Shown here: one piece after another, positions 44,879 to 53,918 of the stretch
Numbering within the stretch: position 1 is the stretch's first letter
Layout: each line of letters starts with the position of its first letter
DNA from: an uncultured Propionivibrio sp.
GTDB lineage: Bacteria; Pseudomonadota; Gammaproteobacteria; Burkholderiales; Rhodocyclaceae
Direction: 5' to 3'
DNA length: 64,000 nucleotides
Assembly: GCF_963666255.1 (NCBI RefSeq)
Contig: NZ_OY762656.1
Location: 1,798,001-1,862,000 of the forward strand
The notes under the pieces: model-generated
Seen by the model: only the letters and a program-made list of their open reading frames with translations
Told to the model about the DNA's origin: nothing
The model's database searches: none
Made by a program: the position numbers and the translations under genes

Positions 44879-46123
44879 TTAGGCAAATGCCGCCTGGAAG
44901 AACATTTCCGCGTCGGGCTGAATCCGCTGTTGCTCATGGAACGACTCACCTGCAAAGCGCCAGTCGGGAACCTTTAAGCGCGAAGGAATCTCGCCTTCAC
45001 GAATGATTTTTGCGATGGCAAGGTCGGTCGTCCCTTCCATTGCCACCAATACGTTGATTGCCGCGCCACACTGGCGCTTGAGCCATGCGACCATCGCCGC
45101 ATACGTGATTTCTGTTTTTTTCTTCGTCGTCAGAATTCGCTCCTGACGCTCGTTGATCCAGGCAAAGGCCGGATAGGACGCCGCGAGATATTCACCAGGG
45201 CGAAGCAGGGCATCGAAGGGAATAATCCGATTGACGGATTTCATTTCCACTTCGACCCGCACCCATTCGCTGGCCTTGTCGCCTAACTGGCGACCCTTCT
45301 CATAGACCCGGCAGAATTTTCCGTTGTCGCGATTGCCGATGTAGAGGGTCCGGCCTTTGCCGGTCGGCTGCTTCCAGTTGCCGCGATATTCGTGATTGGG
45401 ATTGCGACCGCCACAGTTGAACAGGCCGGCATCGAAGTCGGCATCGGCCCGGTCGACGCTGTAGCGAACGCCGTCATACACGTCGTGGGCAAGATCGAGG
45501 CGAGTAATACGCGCCCGTGCGCCGCACTTGTTTTCAAGGAAGTCATGCAGCCGGGCTTCCCATCCTTCACGGGCGGCAGCGCAGCCTTCACCGGAGAGCA
45601 TGACGAGAACCGTGGATTTCTGGCCACCATGGCAGACCATGCCGTACTTGTCGCCGAGAACGTACGAGCAGTGATAGAAGTTCGCGCCGGTCGGTCTTTC
45701 AGCGGTAATGCCGAACCCGAAAATCTCTTGGCATTTTTTTGAAATGCGGTGAATGATTTCGTCATCGCTGATGCACTGATAGCCGAAGAAGAAATCGGTT
45801 TCATCCGTCGTGAAGTTCATCCAGTCGATGAAGGCATGGTCGCCACCGTAGCCACGCCGGGCCGGAATTTCTTTAACCTGGCCATCTTCGAGAACCAACC
45901 GAGCCCCGATTTCGGACTTTCCCCCCCTGTTAGTAGAGGGGGGACGGGCGGCGGCTGACGCTTGCTCCGCTTCGCGCTCCGCCGCTAACGCCGCCGCCTT
46001 GCTGTTGGCAAGACGCTCGTTAGCTTCTTGTATCGACTGGCGGACGCTTTCGGAGATCTGCGCAAGCTCTTGGGCTGAAACGCGCCCAACATCGAGGGAC
46101 ATGGCCTCTGCCGGACGCTTCAT
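44879..46123 (-). CDS. Phage replication initiation protein (Rep)
   Basis: The 414-residue protein has a helical N-terminus (about 1-70) and a Rep_trans-like core: TRLDLAHDVYDGVRYSVD, GRTLYIGNRDNGKFCRVYEKGRQLGD and EWVRVEVEMKSVNRIIPFDALL. Such proteins nick the phage origin for rolling-circle replication; the catalytic tyrosine is probably in RVYEKG. The start overlaps the small upstream gene by 4 bp. A GC hairpin lies within its N-terminal codons. Confidence 0.88.
   Translation of the reverse strand: MKRPAEAMSLDVGRVSAQELAQISESVRQSIQEANERLANSKAAALAAEREAEQASAAARPPSTNRGGKSEIGARLVLEDGQVKEIPARRGYGGDHAFIDWMNFTTDETDFFFGYQCISDDEIIHRISKKCQEIFGFGITAERPTGANFYHCSYVLGDKYGMVCHGGQKSTVLVMLSGEGCAAAREGWEARLHDFLENKCGARARITRLDLAHDVYDGVRYSVDRADADFDAGLFNCGGRNPNHEYRGNWKQPTGKGRTLYIGNRDNGKFCRVYEKGRQLGDKASEWVRVEVEMKSVNRIIPFDALLRPGEYLAASYPAFAWINERQERILTTKKKTEITYAAMVAWLKRQCGAAINVLVAMEGTTDLAIAKIIREGEIPSRLKVPDWRFAGESFHEQQRIQPDAEMFFQAAFA
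45922..45943. other. GC hairpin inside rep
   Basis: CCCCCCT and AGGGGGG pair around the loop GTTAGTAG. This is a strong isolated secondary structure in the low-complexity N-terminal coding part of rep. In several single-stranded DNA phages the origin lies in the rep gene, so it is a candidate origin element, without direct proof. Confidence 0.35.
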
Positions 46124-46317
46124 TTCTCAGCCCCTACATAGAAGAGGCAATACCGGTCAGCTTCGGAATTGACCATCTTGTCGGTTCGGGGGCAGTCACG
46201 CAGTTCGGGGAATGCGCGAATAGGTGTGCCGACAGCGCAGGACTTGCATTTAACGGTCGGCAAGCGATCGCGGAGGGCGCTCTCTCGCCTGAAAACGTCA
46301 CCGATGTGGTTAAGCAT
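46120..46317 (-). CDS. Small Cys-containing phage protein upstream of rep (65 aa)
   Basis: From ATG 46317 the product is MLNHIGDVFRRESALRDRLP followed by TVKCKSCAVGTPI, ELRDCPRTDK and DRYCLFYVGAEK. Four cysteines in a CxxC-x(n)-C-x(n)-C pattern suggest a possible metal-binding fold. It overlaps rep by 4 bp. The function is unknown. Confidence 0.6.
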   Translation of the reverse strand: MLNHIGDVFRRESALRDRLPTVKCKSCAVGTPIRAFPELRDCPRTDKMVNSEADRYCLFYVGAEK

Positions 46318-46447
46318 GGCAACGGCTCCCAGCGAAGTAGCCAACGTCGGACTCGATTTCAACGATCAAATTCTTGCAGGCGGCGCTATCATCAGAAATT
46401 GGATAGACAGCCTCGCTCAACGCACCGCCAAATCCGTGAGGAACACC

Positions 46448-46693
46448 ATGACCAGCGATGAACTTCAAGAAATCATGGCAATTGGTATGGAGACGGGTCA
46501 CATCCTTCAGCAGGTCGGGGAGGACGACCGGGATCTTATGATTCGAAGGTTCGAACGCTTGCAGCAAGAGTTGGCAGACGGTCCCCAAACGAATGTCAGC
46601 CAACTCGGCGTGATACTGATCGATTCGATCCTGACTGCCTGGAGCGATATCGACTTGAATACGAGAATTCGAGACCATTTGGGAACCCCTTGA
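46448..46693 (+). CDS. Small phage protein (81 aa), divergent from rep
   Basis: The ATG at 46448 follows GAGGA. The product is helical and soluble (MTSDELQEIMAIGMETGHIL; DRDLMIRRFERLQQELADG). The same frame is open from 46169, but that part is antisense to the gene before rep and lacks a good start. It precedes the repressor-like gene on the same strand. Confidence 0.55.
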   Translation: MTSDELQEIMAIGMETGHILQQVGEDDRDLMIRRFERLQQELADGPQTNVSQLGVILIDSILTAWSDIDLNTRIRDHLGTP

Positions 46694-46757
46694 TGAACAC
46701 TTCTCGAAAACAAACTTGCTTACCCATAAGCAGATGGCTAAGATTCGATCCGTGAAC

Positions 46758-46816
46758 AAATTTGTGTGTCACGCAAAATTGTGTGCGAATGATTCCACAC
46801 ATAAATTTGTGTGTCA
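46758..46816 (+). promoter_or_regulatory. Direct repeats before the repressor-like gene, candidate operators
   Basis: AAATTTGTGTGTCA occurs exactly at 46758-46771 and 46803-46816, and a variant AAAATTGTGTGCGA at 46775-46788. The spacing from the first is 17 and 45 bp. TGTGTG and CACACA also make inverted pairs between copies 2 and 3. The array ends 16 bp before the start codon, as expected of operators or iterons bound by the product. Confidence 0.6.
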
Positions 46817-46832
46817 ACGGTTAGGAGACCCT

Positions 46833-47189
46833 ATGGAATTTCGTGAATATCTTTTGTTAGGCGAAAAAGCCGCTGGCGGTCGGACCGAATTGGCAGTGGC
46901 TTTGGATCAAAAAGGGAACGCGATCACCGACGCAAAGGCACATAGGAGGGGGCTGCCGGTGTATGCGTGCGTTGAATTGGCAAAGCTGATCAACGTTGAT
47001 CCGATGGAGGTAATTGCGGCCTCTGAACTCGTTACAGAGAAGAAAGAAGCGCGCATTGCAGTGTTCCGCCCTTTCATCCAAGCGGCACGCCACGCACACC
47101 TGGCAACACTGGCTCCGATGGCGACGCTGATGGTTGTATCAGCAACCATCGGAAATAGTCTATTGATTGCACGCGATTTGTTGTTATAA
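46833..47189 (+). CDS. DUF3693-like HTH putative phage repressor with hydrophobic tail ending in attR
   Basis: The start at 46833 follows AGGAG. The 118-residue protein has an HTH-like part (GRTELAVALDQKGNAITDAK, RRGLPVYACVELAKLINVDP, EVIAASELVTEKKEAR) resembling small filamentous-phage regulators, then a hydrophobic segment (LATLAPMATLMVVSATIG) that could insert in the membrane. Its position, divergent from rep, is that of RstR-type repressors. The last dozen codons lie in the attachment repeat, and the stop TAA (47187-47189) is part of the rpsP -10 box. In the excised circle the frame would run 14 codons further. Confidence 0.7.
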   Translation: MEFREYLLLGEKAAGGRTELAVALDQKGNAITDAKAHRRGLPVYACVELAKLINVDPMEVIAASELVTEKKEARIAVFRPFIQAARHAHLATLAPMATLMVVSATIGNSLLIARDLLL

Positions 47190-47196
47190 TCTCGCT
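47151..47196 (+). repeat. Right attachment repeat (attR)
   Basis: Direct repeat of 31580-31625 with six mismatches. It contains the rpsP promoter and the end of the repressor-like gene. Confidence 0.82.
47163..47190 (+). promoter_or_regulatory. Sigma-70 promoter of the rpsP operon, overlapping attR
   Basis: TTGATT (47163-47168) and the perfect TATAAT (47185-47190) are separated by 16 bp and lie 33 bp before the rpsP start codon. The -35 box and spacer are within the phage-host common sequence; TATAAT is only in the right copy and so is host-derived. Confidence 0.8.
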
Positions 47197-47222
47197 CTTT
47201 TTCTCAGTCTGGAATTACTCCT

Positions 47223-47477
47223 ATGGTCGTTATTCGTCTCGCCCGCGGTGGTGCCAAGAAGCGCCCCTTCTACAGTGTGGTCGTTGCTGATTCGCGTGCG
47301 CGTCGCGATGGTCGCTTCATCGAACGTATCGGTTTCTACAATCCGATCGCCTCGGAAAAGGAAGAAGGCCTGCGCATTGCAGCGGATCGCCTGAACCATT
47401 GGTGTCAGCAAGGCGCCCAGTTGTCGCCGACGGTCGTTCGTCTCGTCAAGCAAGCTGGCGTCAAAGCAGCTGCCTGA
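47223..47477 (+). CDS. rpsP: 30S ribosomal protein S16
   Basis: The 84-residue product opens [20 protein letters not shown] and has [15 protein letters not shown], the S16 signature. It heads the conserved rpsP-rimM-trmD-rplS operon. The phage element lies immediately upstream, with the promoter preserved. Confidence 0.97.
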   Translation: MVVIRLARGGAKKRPFYSVVVADSRARRDGRFIERIGFYNPIASEKEEGLRIAADRLNHWCQQGAQLSPTVVRLVKQAGVKAAA

Positions 47478-47496
47478 TCTGCATTCGGTAACGCGC

Positions 47497-48039
47497 ATGT
47501 CTGCCGCGGCTGGAAATGAGTCGCCGGGTGACATGGTGGTGCTCGGCAAAATTGTTGCGCCGTACGGTTTGGTGGGTGCGGTGAAGGTTCATCCTTTTGC
47601 CGATGATCCTCTGAGTTGGGCCAAGCTGCCGCAGTGGTGGCTGGGCCGGGAAGAGGATGATCCCAGTCTCTGGCGGCCGGAGAAGTTGCGGCGATGCCGG
47701 TCCGGCGGCGATGTGCTGATCGTGCAGTTCGCATCCTTTTTGGATCGTAATGCGTCCGAGGCAGCCAAAGGTCTGTTGGTGGGTGTGCCGCGCAGTGCGC
47801 TACCGCCGACGGCTGAAAATGAGTATTACTGGGCCGATCTGATTGGTCTTGATGTACGCAACACGCAGGGGGAGTTGCTCGGGCAGGTGCTTGGCCTGAT
47901 CGAAACGCCCGGGAACGACGTTTTGCGTGTTGGTGATGGAGAAGGAAGCGAGCGCTTGCTGCCCTTCGTCGCAGCGGTCGTATTGGATGTTGATCTGCCG
48001 GGGCGTTGTGTCCGGGTGGAATGGGAAGCGGATTGGTGA
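47497..48039 (+). CDS. rimM: Ribosome maturation factor RimM
   Basis: The 180-residue protein has [21 protein letters not shown] at the start, the PRC-barrel with [12 protein letters not shown] and [14 protein letters not shown] at the end. It binds S19 during assembly of the 30S head. Its stop overlaps the trmD GTG. Confidence 0.95.
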   Translation: MSAAAGNESPGDMVVLGKIVAPYGLVGAVKVHPFADDPLSWAKLPQWWLGREEDDPSLWRPEKLRRCRSGGDVLIVQFASFLDRNASEAAKGLLVGVPRSALPPTAENEYYWADLIGLDVRNTQGELLGQVLGLIETPGNDVLRVGDGEGSERLLPFVAAVVLDVDLPGRCVRVEWEADW

Positions 48040-48872
48040 GCAGGGTCAAGCAGGAGGGCTCGGGCGCCGCGTTGGTGGCGGATGTCGTCACCTTGTTTCC
48101 TGAAATGTTCGCAGCGCTGACGCATTCGGGCGTGACGCGGCGGGCGCTGGAGGAAACGCGCTGGAGTCTGGATTTCTGGAATCCGCGCGATTTTACGCAG
48201 GACGTGCATCGAACCGTGGATGATCGCCCTTATGGTGGTGGTCCCGGCATGGTGATGATGCCGCAACCGCTCGAGCAGGCGATCGACGCCGCGCGGGCGA
48301 GGCAGAAGGCTGCCGGCTTGCGTAGTCGGGTGGTCTATCTGTCGCCGCAGGGGGCGTTGCTGACGCACCGGCGGGTGATGCAGTTTGTCGAGGCGGTCGC
48401 CGAGGAAGGGCTGATCCTTCTGTGCGGTCGCTACGAAGGAGTCGATGAGCGTCTGATCGAGCGCTGTGTCGATGAGGAAGTTTCGATCGGGGATTTCGTG
48501 CTTTCGGGTGGCGAAATTCCGGCGATGGCGCTGCTGGATGCCGTCGTCAGGCAGTTGCCGGGCGTGTTGAATGACGCGGCGTCGGCAACAGAGGATTCGT
48601 TTGTGTCGGGCTTGCTGGATTGCCCGCACTATACGCGGCCCGAGGTGTATTTCGGGCAGCAGGTGCCGGAGGTGTTGTTGTCCGGTCACCACGAGCAGAT
48701 TCGTCGTTGGCGCCTCAAACAGGCGCTGGGGCGGACATGGCGACGGCGTCCCGACCTGCTGGCAGGGCGGAGGCTGTCGAAAGAGGAAACGCAACTCCTG
48801 GTGCAGTTTCAGGAGCAATGCGGTCAGACAATGATAAAGGAGTATGACAATGAATCTGATAGCGCAACTTGA
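48036..48872 (+). CDS. trmD: tRNA (guanine-N1)-methyltransferase
   Basis: From the GTG at 48036, overlapping the rimM stop (GTGA), the protein has 278 residues. [43 protein letters not shown] and the SPOUT knot [12 protein letters not shown]-type sequence ([16 protein letters not shown]) identify TrmD, which methylates G37 of tRNAs. The C-terminus overlaps rplS by 23 bp. Confidence 0.95.
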   Translation: MSRVKQEGSGAALVADVVTLFPEMFAALTHSGVTRRALEETRWSLDFWNPRDFTQDVHRTVDDRPYGGGPGMVMMPQPLEQAIDAARARQKAAGLRSRVVYLSPQGALLTHRRVMQFVEAVAEEGLILLCGRYEGVDERLIERCVDEEVSIGDFVLSGGEIPAMALLDAVVRQLPGVLNDAASATEDSFVSGLLDCPHYTRPEVYFGQQVPEVLLSGHHEQIRRWRLKQALGRTWRRRPDLLAGRRLSKEETQLLVQFQEQCGQTMIKEYDNESDSAT

Positions 48873-49230
48873 GCAAGAAGAAATCGCCCGTCTGGGCAAG
48901 ACCATTCCTGAATTCGCTCCGGGCGACACGGTCGTCGTCCAGGTCAAGGTCAAGGAAGGTTCGCGCGAGCGTCTGCAGGCCTATGAAGGCGTCGTGATCG
49001 CCAAGCGTAACCGTGGCCTCAACTCGAGTTTCATCGTTCGCAAGATTTCTTCCGGCGAAGGCGTCGAGCGGACGTTCCAGACCTATTCTCCGCTGGTTGC
49101 CGCGATCGAAGTCAAGCGTCGCGGTGATGTGCGTCGTGCGAAGCTGTACTATCTGCGCGAGCGTTCCGGCAAGTCGGCTCGTATCAAGGAAAAGCTGTCG
49201 CACAAGCAGAAGCCGGTCAAGCAGGACTGA
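48850..49230 (+). CDS. rplS: 50S ribosomal protein L19
   Basis: The 126-residue product has [35 protein letters not shown] and [13 protein letters not shown], the L19 signature. The start at 48850 is favoured over ATG 48844 because AAAGGAG (48836-48842) would be too close to the latter. It lies at the end of the operon before a terminator. Confidence 0.96.
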   Translation: MNLIAQLEQEEIARLGKTIPEFAPGDTVVVQVKVKEGSRERLQAYEGVVIAKRNRGLNSSFIVRKISSGEGVERTFQTYSPLVAAIEVKRRGDVRRAKLYYLRERSGKSARIKEKLSHKQKPVKQD

Positions 49231-49258
49231 TCCCGGTTCTGTCTTCAAGGCAAATCAG

Positions 49259-49285
49259 ACCGCGTCGAAAGACGCGGTTTTTTTT
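49259..49285 (+). terminator. Intrinsic terminator after rplS
   Basis: ACCGCGTC-GAAA-GACGCGGT is followed by eight or more T. It closes the rpsP operon. Confidence 0.92.
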
Positions 49286-49395
49286 CGTCCGCGGTCGGTT
49301 GTTGTGGTATTAAATTTTCTTTCAAAGCGCTGCAAATAGAAAATAGTTGCATTGTGTGCTAGATTATTGGTGTGTAAATTCTATTTAGTGCTGCC

Positions 49396-50685
49396 ATGTC
49401 GCATGATTTATTGCATGACGAGTTTGTCAAAGCCCTGCGCCACGAGTTGAAGCCCGCCTTGGGGTGCACCGAGCCGATTTCGCTGGCCCTGTGTTCGGCG
49501 ATTGCAGCACGCTATCTCGGCGCATCGCCGCAGCGGATCGAGGCGAAAGTGTCGCCGAATCTGATGAAGAACGGGATGGGCGTGACGGTTCCGGGAACCG
49601 GTATGGTCGGCTTGCCGATCGCCGCGGCGGTCGGTGCTCTGGGCGGCGATCCGGATGCCGGGCTTGAAGTCTTGCGCACGATCAACGCCGGACAAGTCGC
49701 CGCGGCCAAGTCAATGCTCAATGAAAAACGCGTGACGGTCGGGTTGGCGGATACGTCTCTGGCGCTCTACGCCGAGTCGTGCGTCTACCATGGCACCGAT
49801 CGGGTCCGGGTGTGCATCGCCGACTCGCATACGCGGGTCGTGCGCATCGAGAAAAACGACGAGACGGTGTTTCAGATCGATGCCGAAGCCGGAACGGTGG
49901 ATGCGTCGCCGTATTCGCTGGGCGACGCAACGGCTGCCGATGTTTTTGACTTTGCCATGACGGTGCCGTTGGCCCGGGTCGATTTCGTGCTGCAGGCGGC
50001 CAGCCTGAATTCGGCATTGTCCGATGCCGGGATGAGCGGCGACTACGGTTTGCATATTGCCGCGACCATGCAGCGCAACGTCGATCACGGCCTCCTCTCG
50101 GACGATCTGTTGACGCGCATCGTCAAACGTTCGGCAGCGGCGTCCGATGCCCGCATGGGCGGCGCGGTGTTGCCGGCGATGAGCAACTCAGGATCGGGGA
50201 ACCAGGGCATCATGGCGACGATCCCGGTGGTGGTGGTGGCCGAGCATCTGCGCGCCGATCAGGCGACGCTGACGCGGGCGCTGACGCTGTCGCATCTGAT
50301 GGCAGTGTACATTCACGATCATCTGCCGAAACTGTCGGCGCTGTGCGCGGTGACGACCGCGGCGATGGGGGCGGCGGCGGGCATGGCCTGGCTGCTGGGC
50401 GGCGATCAGCGCACAGTGAGCATGGCGATCTGCAGCATGATCGGTGATCTCGCCGGAATGATTTGCGACGGGGCCTCCAACAGTTGCGCGATGAAGGTGT
50501 CAACGTCGGCAAGTTCGGCCTACAAGGCGGTGCTGATGGCGCTCGACAACTCGCGCGTGGCGCACTACGAGGGTATCGTTGCCGAAAGCGTCGATGAGTC
50601 GATTGCCAATTTGTGTGCGTTGGCCTCGCGTGGCATGGTGCAGACCGACCGCCAGATCATCGAGATCATCCTGAACAAGTGTTGA
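49396..50685 (+). CDS. cyuA: L-cysteine desulfidase (UPF0597/CyuA family)
   Basis: The 429-residue protein has [16 protein letters not shown] near the start and, near the end, [15 protein letters not shown], the cysteines that bind the [4Fe-4S] cluster in this family, with [17 protein letters not shown] in the middle. The enzyme breaks L-cysteine to pyruvate, ammonia and sulfide. A convergent Lrp-type gene next door resembles the E. coli cyuR (decR)-cyuPA pairing, which supports the assignment. No cysteine permease is adjacent. Confidence 0.87.
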   Translation: MSHDLLHDEFVKALRHELKPALGCTEPISLALCSAIAARYLGASPQRIEAKVSPNLMKNGMGVTVPGTGMVGLPIAAAVGALGGDPDAGLEVLRTINAGQVAAAKSMLNEKRVTVGLADTSLALYAESCVYHGTDRVRVCIADSHTRVVRIEKNDETVFQIDAEAGTVDASPYSLGDATAADVFDFAMTVPLARVDFVLQAASLNSALSDAGMSGDYGLHIAATMQRNVDHGLLSDDLLTRIVKRSAAASDARMGGAVLPAMSNSGSGNQGIMATIPVVVVAEHLRADQATLTRALTLSHLMAVYIHDHLPKLSALCAVTTAAMGAAAGMAWLLGGDQRTVSMAICSMIGDLAGMICDGASNSCAMKVSTSASSAYKAVLMALDNSRVAHYEGIVAESVDESIANLCALASRGMVQTDRQIIEIILNKC

Positions 50686-50692
50686 GGGGAAG

Positions 50693-50713
50693 GGGCGGCC
50701 ACTGGCGCCGCCC
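50693..50713. other. GC hairpin between convergent cyuA and Lrp genes
   Basis: GGGCGGC and GCCGCCC pair around a short loop. The T-runs needed for an intrinsic terminator are lacking on both sides, but the location between two gene ends suggests a role in 3-prime end formation. Confidence 0.35.
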
Positions 50714-50717
50714 GCGC

Positions 50718-51188
50718 TCAATCGTCGATGGCGACGTAATTGAGCGGCAGCGCGCTGGTGTGCTTGATCTCTTCCATCGCGAAACTTGAGCTGACTTCGA
50801 AGATCTCGATGCGGCTCGTCAGCTTCTTGTAGACGGCGTCATAGGCCGCGATGTCGGGGACGATGACGCGCAGGAGGTAGTCGATGTTGCCGCTCATGCG
50901 GTAGAAATCGACGACCTCGGGGATGTCGCTGACAATTTCGCGCAGGTTCTCGAACCAGTCCTGGTTGTGCCGGTTTGTGCGCAGCAAGACGAAGACGGTG
51001 ACGCCGACATTGAGTTTTTCCGCATCGAGGATGGCTACCCTGCGCTGGATGTAGCCCTGCTCCTCGAGTCGCTGGATGCGCCGCCAGCAGGGCGTCGAGG
51101 AGAGTTTCACCCGCGCCGCGATCTCGGTCAGCGGGATGTCGGCGTTATCCTGCAGCAGCGCCAGGATTTCCTTGTCGATGCGATCCAT
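50718..51188 (-). CDS. Lrp/AsnC-family regulator, DecR/CyuR-like
   Basis: The 156-residue protein begins [45 protein letters not shown] (HTH, residues 1-60), followed by the RAM ligand-binding domain (YRMSGNIDYLLRVIVPDIAAYD). SSTPCWRRI is typical of the DecR branch, whose E. coli member activates cysteine desulfidase genes. Adjacent cyuA makes it the likely target. It abuts folE2, sharing a base with its stop. Confidence 0.85.
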   Translation of the reverse strand: MDRIDKEILALLQDNADIPLTEIAARVKLSSTPCWRRIQRLEEQGYIQRRVAILDAEKLNVGVTVFVLLRTNRHNQDWFENLREIVSDIPEVVDFYRMSGNIDYLLRVIVPDIAAYDAVYKKLTSRIEIFEVSSSFAMEEIKHTSALPLNYVAIDD

Positions 51189-52021
51189 CAGTAGCGGACG
51201 TCGGGGTGGGCGGGCGCCTTCTTGGTGTTCTCGATTAAGGCGTAGGCCGAGTGGTTGTGGATCGATTCGAAATTCTCGGATTCGACGACGTAGGAGTAGA
51301 TGCGGTCTTCGGCATTGAGTCGGGCAGCGACGTCACGCACCATGTCTTCGACGAATTTCGGGTTGTCGTAGGCGCGCTCGGTGACGTACTTTTCGTCCGG
51401 ACGCTTGAGCAGGCCGTAGAGTTCGCAGGAGGCCTCGCCTTCGACCAGTTGCACGATTTCCTCGATCCACACATGGTCGAGAATGCGGGCCGTGACGGTG
51501 ACGTGCGAGCGCTGGTTGTGCGCGCCGCGCTCGGAAATCTTCTTCGAGCAGGGGCACAGGCTGGTGACCGGCACGACGACCTTGATCGTCGAGGCAATGT
51601 CGCCGTGGCAGATTTCGCCGATCAGGGTAACGTCATAGTCGATCAGGCTTTGTACGCCGGATACCGGTGCTGACTTGTTGATGAAGTACGGAAAGTTCAT
51701 CTCGATGTGACCGGTTTCGGCCTCGAGCTTCTTCACCATCTCTCGCAACATGCTGGGGAAATTTTCGACCGAGATCTCGCGCTCGTGGCTGTTGAGGATC
51801 TCGACGAAACGCGACATGTGCGTGCCCTTGAAGTTGTGGGGCAGGCTGACGTACATGTTGAAAACGGCAATGGTGTGCTGGACACCGCCGGTGCGGTCAA
51901 GCACCCGGATCGGGTGGCGGATCGACTTGATGCCGACGCGGTTGATGGCGATCTGGCGCGTATCGGCGAGATTCTGCACGTCGGCAATCGGCGTGTCCTT
52001 GGATTTCTGCGCTGCGTTCAT
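51188..52021 (-). CDS. folE2: GTP cyclohydrolase I, type IB
   Basis: The 277-residue protein has the FolE2 motifs [15 protein letters not shown] and [19 protein letters not shown] with the metal-binding cysteine, plus [24 protein letters not shown]. It converts GTP to dihydroneopterin triphosphate, the first step of folate or queuosine synthesis, and can use metals other than zinc. It overlaps dxs by 4 bp. Confidence 0.94.
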   Translation of the reverse strand: MNAAQKSKDTPIADVQNLADTRQIAINRVGIKSIRHPIRVLDRTGGVQHTIAVFNMYVSLPHNFKGTHMSRFVEILNSHEREISVENFPSMLREMVKKLEAETGHIEMNFPYFINKSAPVSGVQSLIDYDVTLIGEICHGDIASTIKVVVPVTSLCPCSKKISERGAHNQRSHVTVTARILDHVWIEEIVQLVEGEASCELYGLLKRPDEKYVTERAYDNPKFVEDMVRDVAARLNAEDRIYSYVVESENFESIHNHSAYALIENTKKAPAHPDVRY

Positions 52022-53883
52022 GGCGTATCCTGTGAATGCTGATGGTTGAGTACCGAGCGGACGATACCGTCCTTGTCGAGTCCGAGTTCGGACAGCAGGC
52101 GGTTCTGGTCACCGTGCTCGATGAAACGGTCGGGCAGTCCGATGCGGACGAGGCGTGCCGTGCTTCCGGCTTCTTCGAGCACACGGGCGACTTCCGAACC
52201 GGCGCCGCCGATGACCACGTTCTCTTCGATGCTGACAAGCAGCGAATGTTCCCGGGCCAGCGCGAGAATCAGGTCGCGGTCGATCGGTTTGACGAAGCGC
52301 ATGTTGGCGACCGTGGCGTCGAGGACTTCAGCCGCTTCGAGCGTTGCCGCTAGCGTGGTGCCGAAGGCGAGCAGGGCTGTTTTCGTGCCGTGGCGGCGGA
52401 TCTCGCCCTTGCCGACCGGCAGTTCGCGCAGTACCGGGTCGATGGTCGCCCCGATGCCGGCGCCGCGCGGATAGCGGACGACGCAGGGCGCGTTGCTGCG
52501 GCAGGCCGTCGTCAGCATCTGTCGGCATTCGTTCTCGTCCGACGGTGTCATGACGATCATGTTGGGAATGCAGGTCACATAGCTGAGGTCGAAACAGCCG
52601 TGGTGCGTGGGACCGTCGGCGCCAACCACACCGCCGCGGTCGAGGGCGAAGACGACCGGCAGGTTCTGCAGGGCGACGTCATGCAGGAGCTGGTCGAAGC
52701 CGCGTTGCAGGAAGGTCGAGTAAATCGCGACGACCGGCCGCATGCCTTCGCAGGCGAGTCCCGCGCCGAAAGTGACGGCATGCTGTTCGGCGATGCCGAC
52801 GTCAAAATAGCGGTCGGGATAGCGCTCGGCGAAACGCGTCATGCCGGAACCTTCGCCCATTGCCGGGGTGATGGCGACGAGCTTCGGCTCGATCTCGGCC
52901 ATGTCGCAGAGCCAGTCGCCAAAAATCTGGGTGAAGGTCGGCTTGGCGGTCGTCCGGGATTCGTCGATGCCGATGTCCGGTTGGAATTTGGAAACACCGT
53001 GATAGAGGATCGGATCGGCCTCGGCGAGCTTGTAGCCTTGCCCCTTGCGGGTGATAACATGCAGGAACTGCGGACCGCGCAGCTTCTGCAGGTTCTGCAG
53101 CGTCGGTACGAGCGAATCGAGGTCGTGTCCGTCGATGGGGCCGATGTAGTTGAATCCAAGCTCTTCGAACAGCGTCCCCGGCGTCAGCAGACCCTTGACG
53201 TGCTCTTCGACGCGATTGGCGAATTCGAGCAGCGAGGGCGAGACCGACAGGACCTTTTCGCCGGCCTTGCGCGCGGCGTTGAAGGTGCTGCCTGAAAGGG
53301 CGCGGGCGAGATATTTGTTGAGGGCGCCGACCGGGCGCGAGATCGACATGTCGTTGTCGTTGAGTATGACGAGCATGTTGGCGTCGGCGACGCCGGCGTT
53401 GTTGAGCGCTTCAAACGCTTGTCCCGCCGACATTGCGCCATCACCGATGATGGCGACGGTGCGGCGTTCCTCGCCCTTGAGTTTCGCCGCCAGCGCCATG
53501 CCGAGCGCGGCCGAAATCGACGTCGACGAATGGCCGACGCCGAAAGTGTCATAGGCGCTTTCGCAACGCTTCGGGAAGCCGGAGACGCCGCCCTGCATGC
53601 GCAGGCGCGCCATGCCTTCGCGCCGCCCGGTGAGGATCTTGTGGGCATAGGTCTGATGGCCCACGTCCCAGACGAGGCGGTCTTCCGGGGTGTTATAGAC
53701 GTAGTGCAGCGCAATCGTCAGTTCGATCGTGCCGAGGTTCGACGACAGGTGTCCGCCGGTACGGGAAACCGATTCGACGAGGAAGTTGCGCAGTTCGTCC
53801 GCCAGTTGCGGCAGTTGCTTGCGCTCCAGTTCGCGCAGTTGCGGGGGCGACTGGATGGTGTCGAGCAAAGGATAGGAACTCAT
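52018..53883 (-). CDS. dxs: 1-deoxy-D-xylulose-5-phosphate synthase
   Basis: The 621-residue ThDP enzyme has [35 protein letters not shown], the ThDP motif [17 protein letters not shown] and [20 protein letters not shown] in the transketolase pyrimidine domain. It makes DXP from pyruvate and glyceraldehyde 3-phosphate for isoprenoids. The order xseB-ispA-dxs is a standard operon. Confidence 0.96.
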   Translation of the reverse strand: MSSYPLLDTIQSPPQLRELERKQLPQLADELRNFLVESVSRTGGHLSSNLGTIELTIALHYVYNTPEDRLVWDVGHQTYAHKILTGRREGMARLRMQGGVSGFPKRCESAYDTFGVGHSSTSISAALGMALAAKLKGEERRTVAIIGDGAMSAGQAFEALNNAGVADANMLVILNDNDMSISRPVGALNKYLARALSGSTFNAARKAGEKVLSVSPSLLEFANRVEEHVKGLLTPGTLFEELGFNYIGPIDGHDLDSLVPTLQNLQKLRGPQFLHVITRKGQGYKLAEADPILYHGVSKFQPDIGIDESRTTAKPTFTQIFGDWLCDMAEIEPKLVAITPAMGEGSGMTRFAERYPDRYFDVGIAEQHAVTFGAGLACEGMRPVVAIYSTFLQRGFDQLLHDVALQNLPVVFALDRGGVVGADGPTHHGCFDLSYVTCIPNMIVMTPSDENECRQMLTTACRSNAPCVVRYPRGAGIGATIDPVLRELPVGKGEIRRHGTKTALLAFGTTLAATLEAAEVLDATVANMRFVKPIDRDLILALAREHSLLVSIEENVVIGGAGSEVARVLEEAGSTARLVRIGLPDRFIEHGDQNRLLSELGLDKDGIVRSVLNHQHSQDTP

Positions 53884-53918
53884 GACAAATGGGCAGGCGC
53901 CAGTCCGGAAAACGCAGG

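Larger units (their letters stand above)
31580..47196. mobile_element. Integrated filamentous phage (inovirus-like) element, about 15.6 kb
   Basis: The element is bounded by 46-bp imperfect direct repeats (31580-31625 and 47151-47196). It encodes a tyrosine integrase next to the left repeat. The right half has the filamentous phage core in order on the minus strand: Rep, ssDNA-binding protein, small membrane/coat proteins, TspB/pIII-like adsorption protein, DUF2523 and Zot. The left half holds parB and cargo with lower GC than the host. Three exact and one near-exact copies of GTTTCGCATGCGAAAC were seen only here. At 15.6 kb it is large for an inovirus. Whether it can still excise is untested, but no core gene looks broken. 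Confidence 0.9.

Noticed and set aside
46169-46447. Upstream extension of the small gene at 46448
   Set aside because: It is antisense to the gene before rep and lacks a ribosome site; ATG 46448 follows GAGGA.
47166-47196. dif/XerCD-type integration site
   Set aside because: The repeat does not match the dif consensus and the element has its own tyrosine integrase beside attL.
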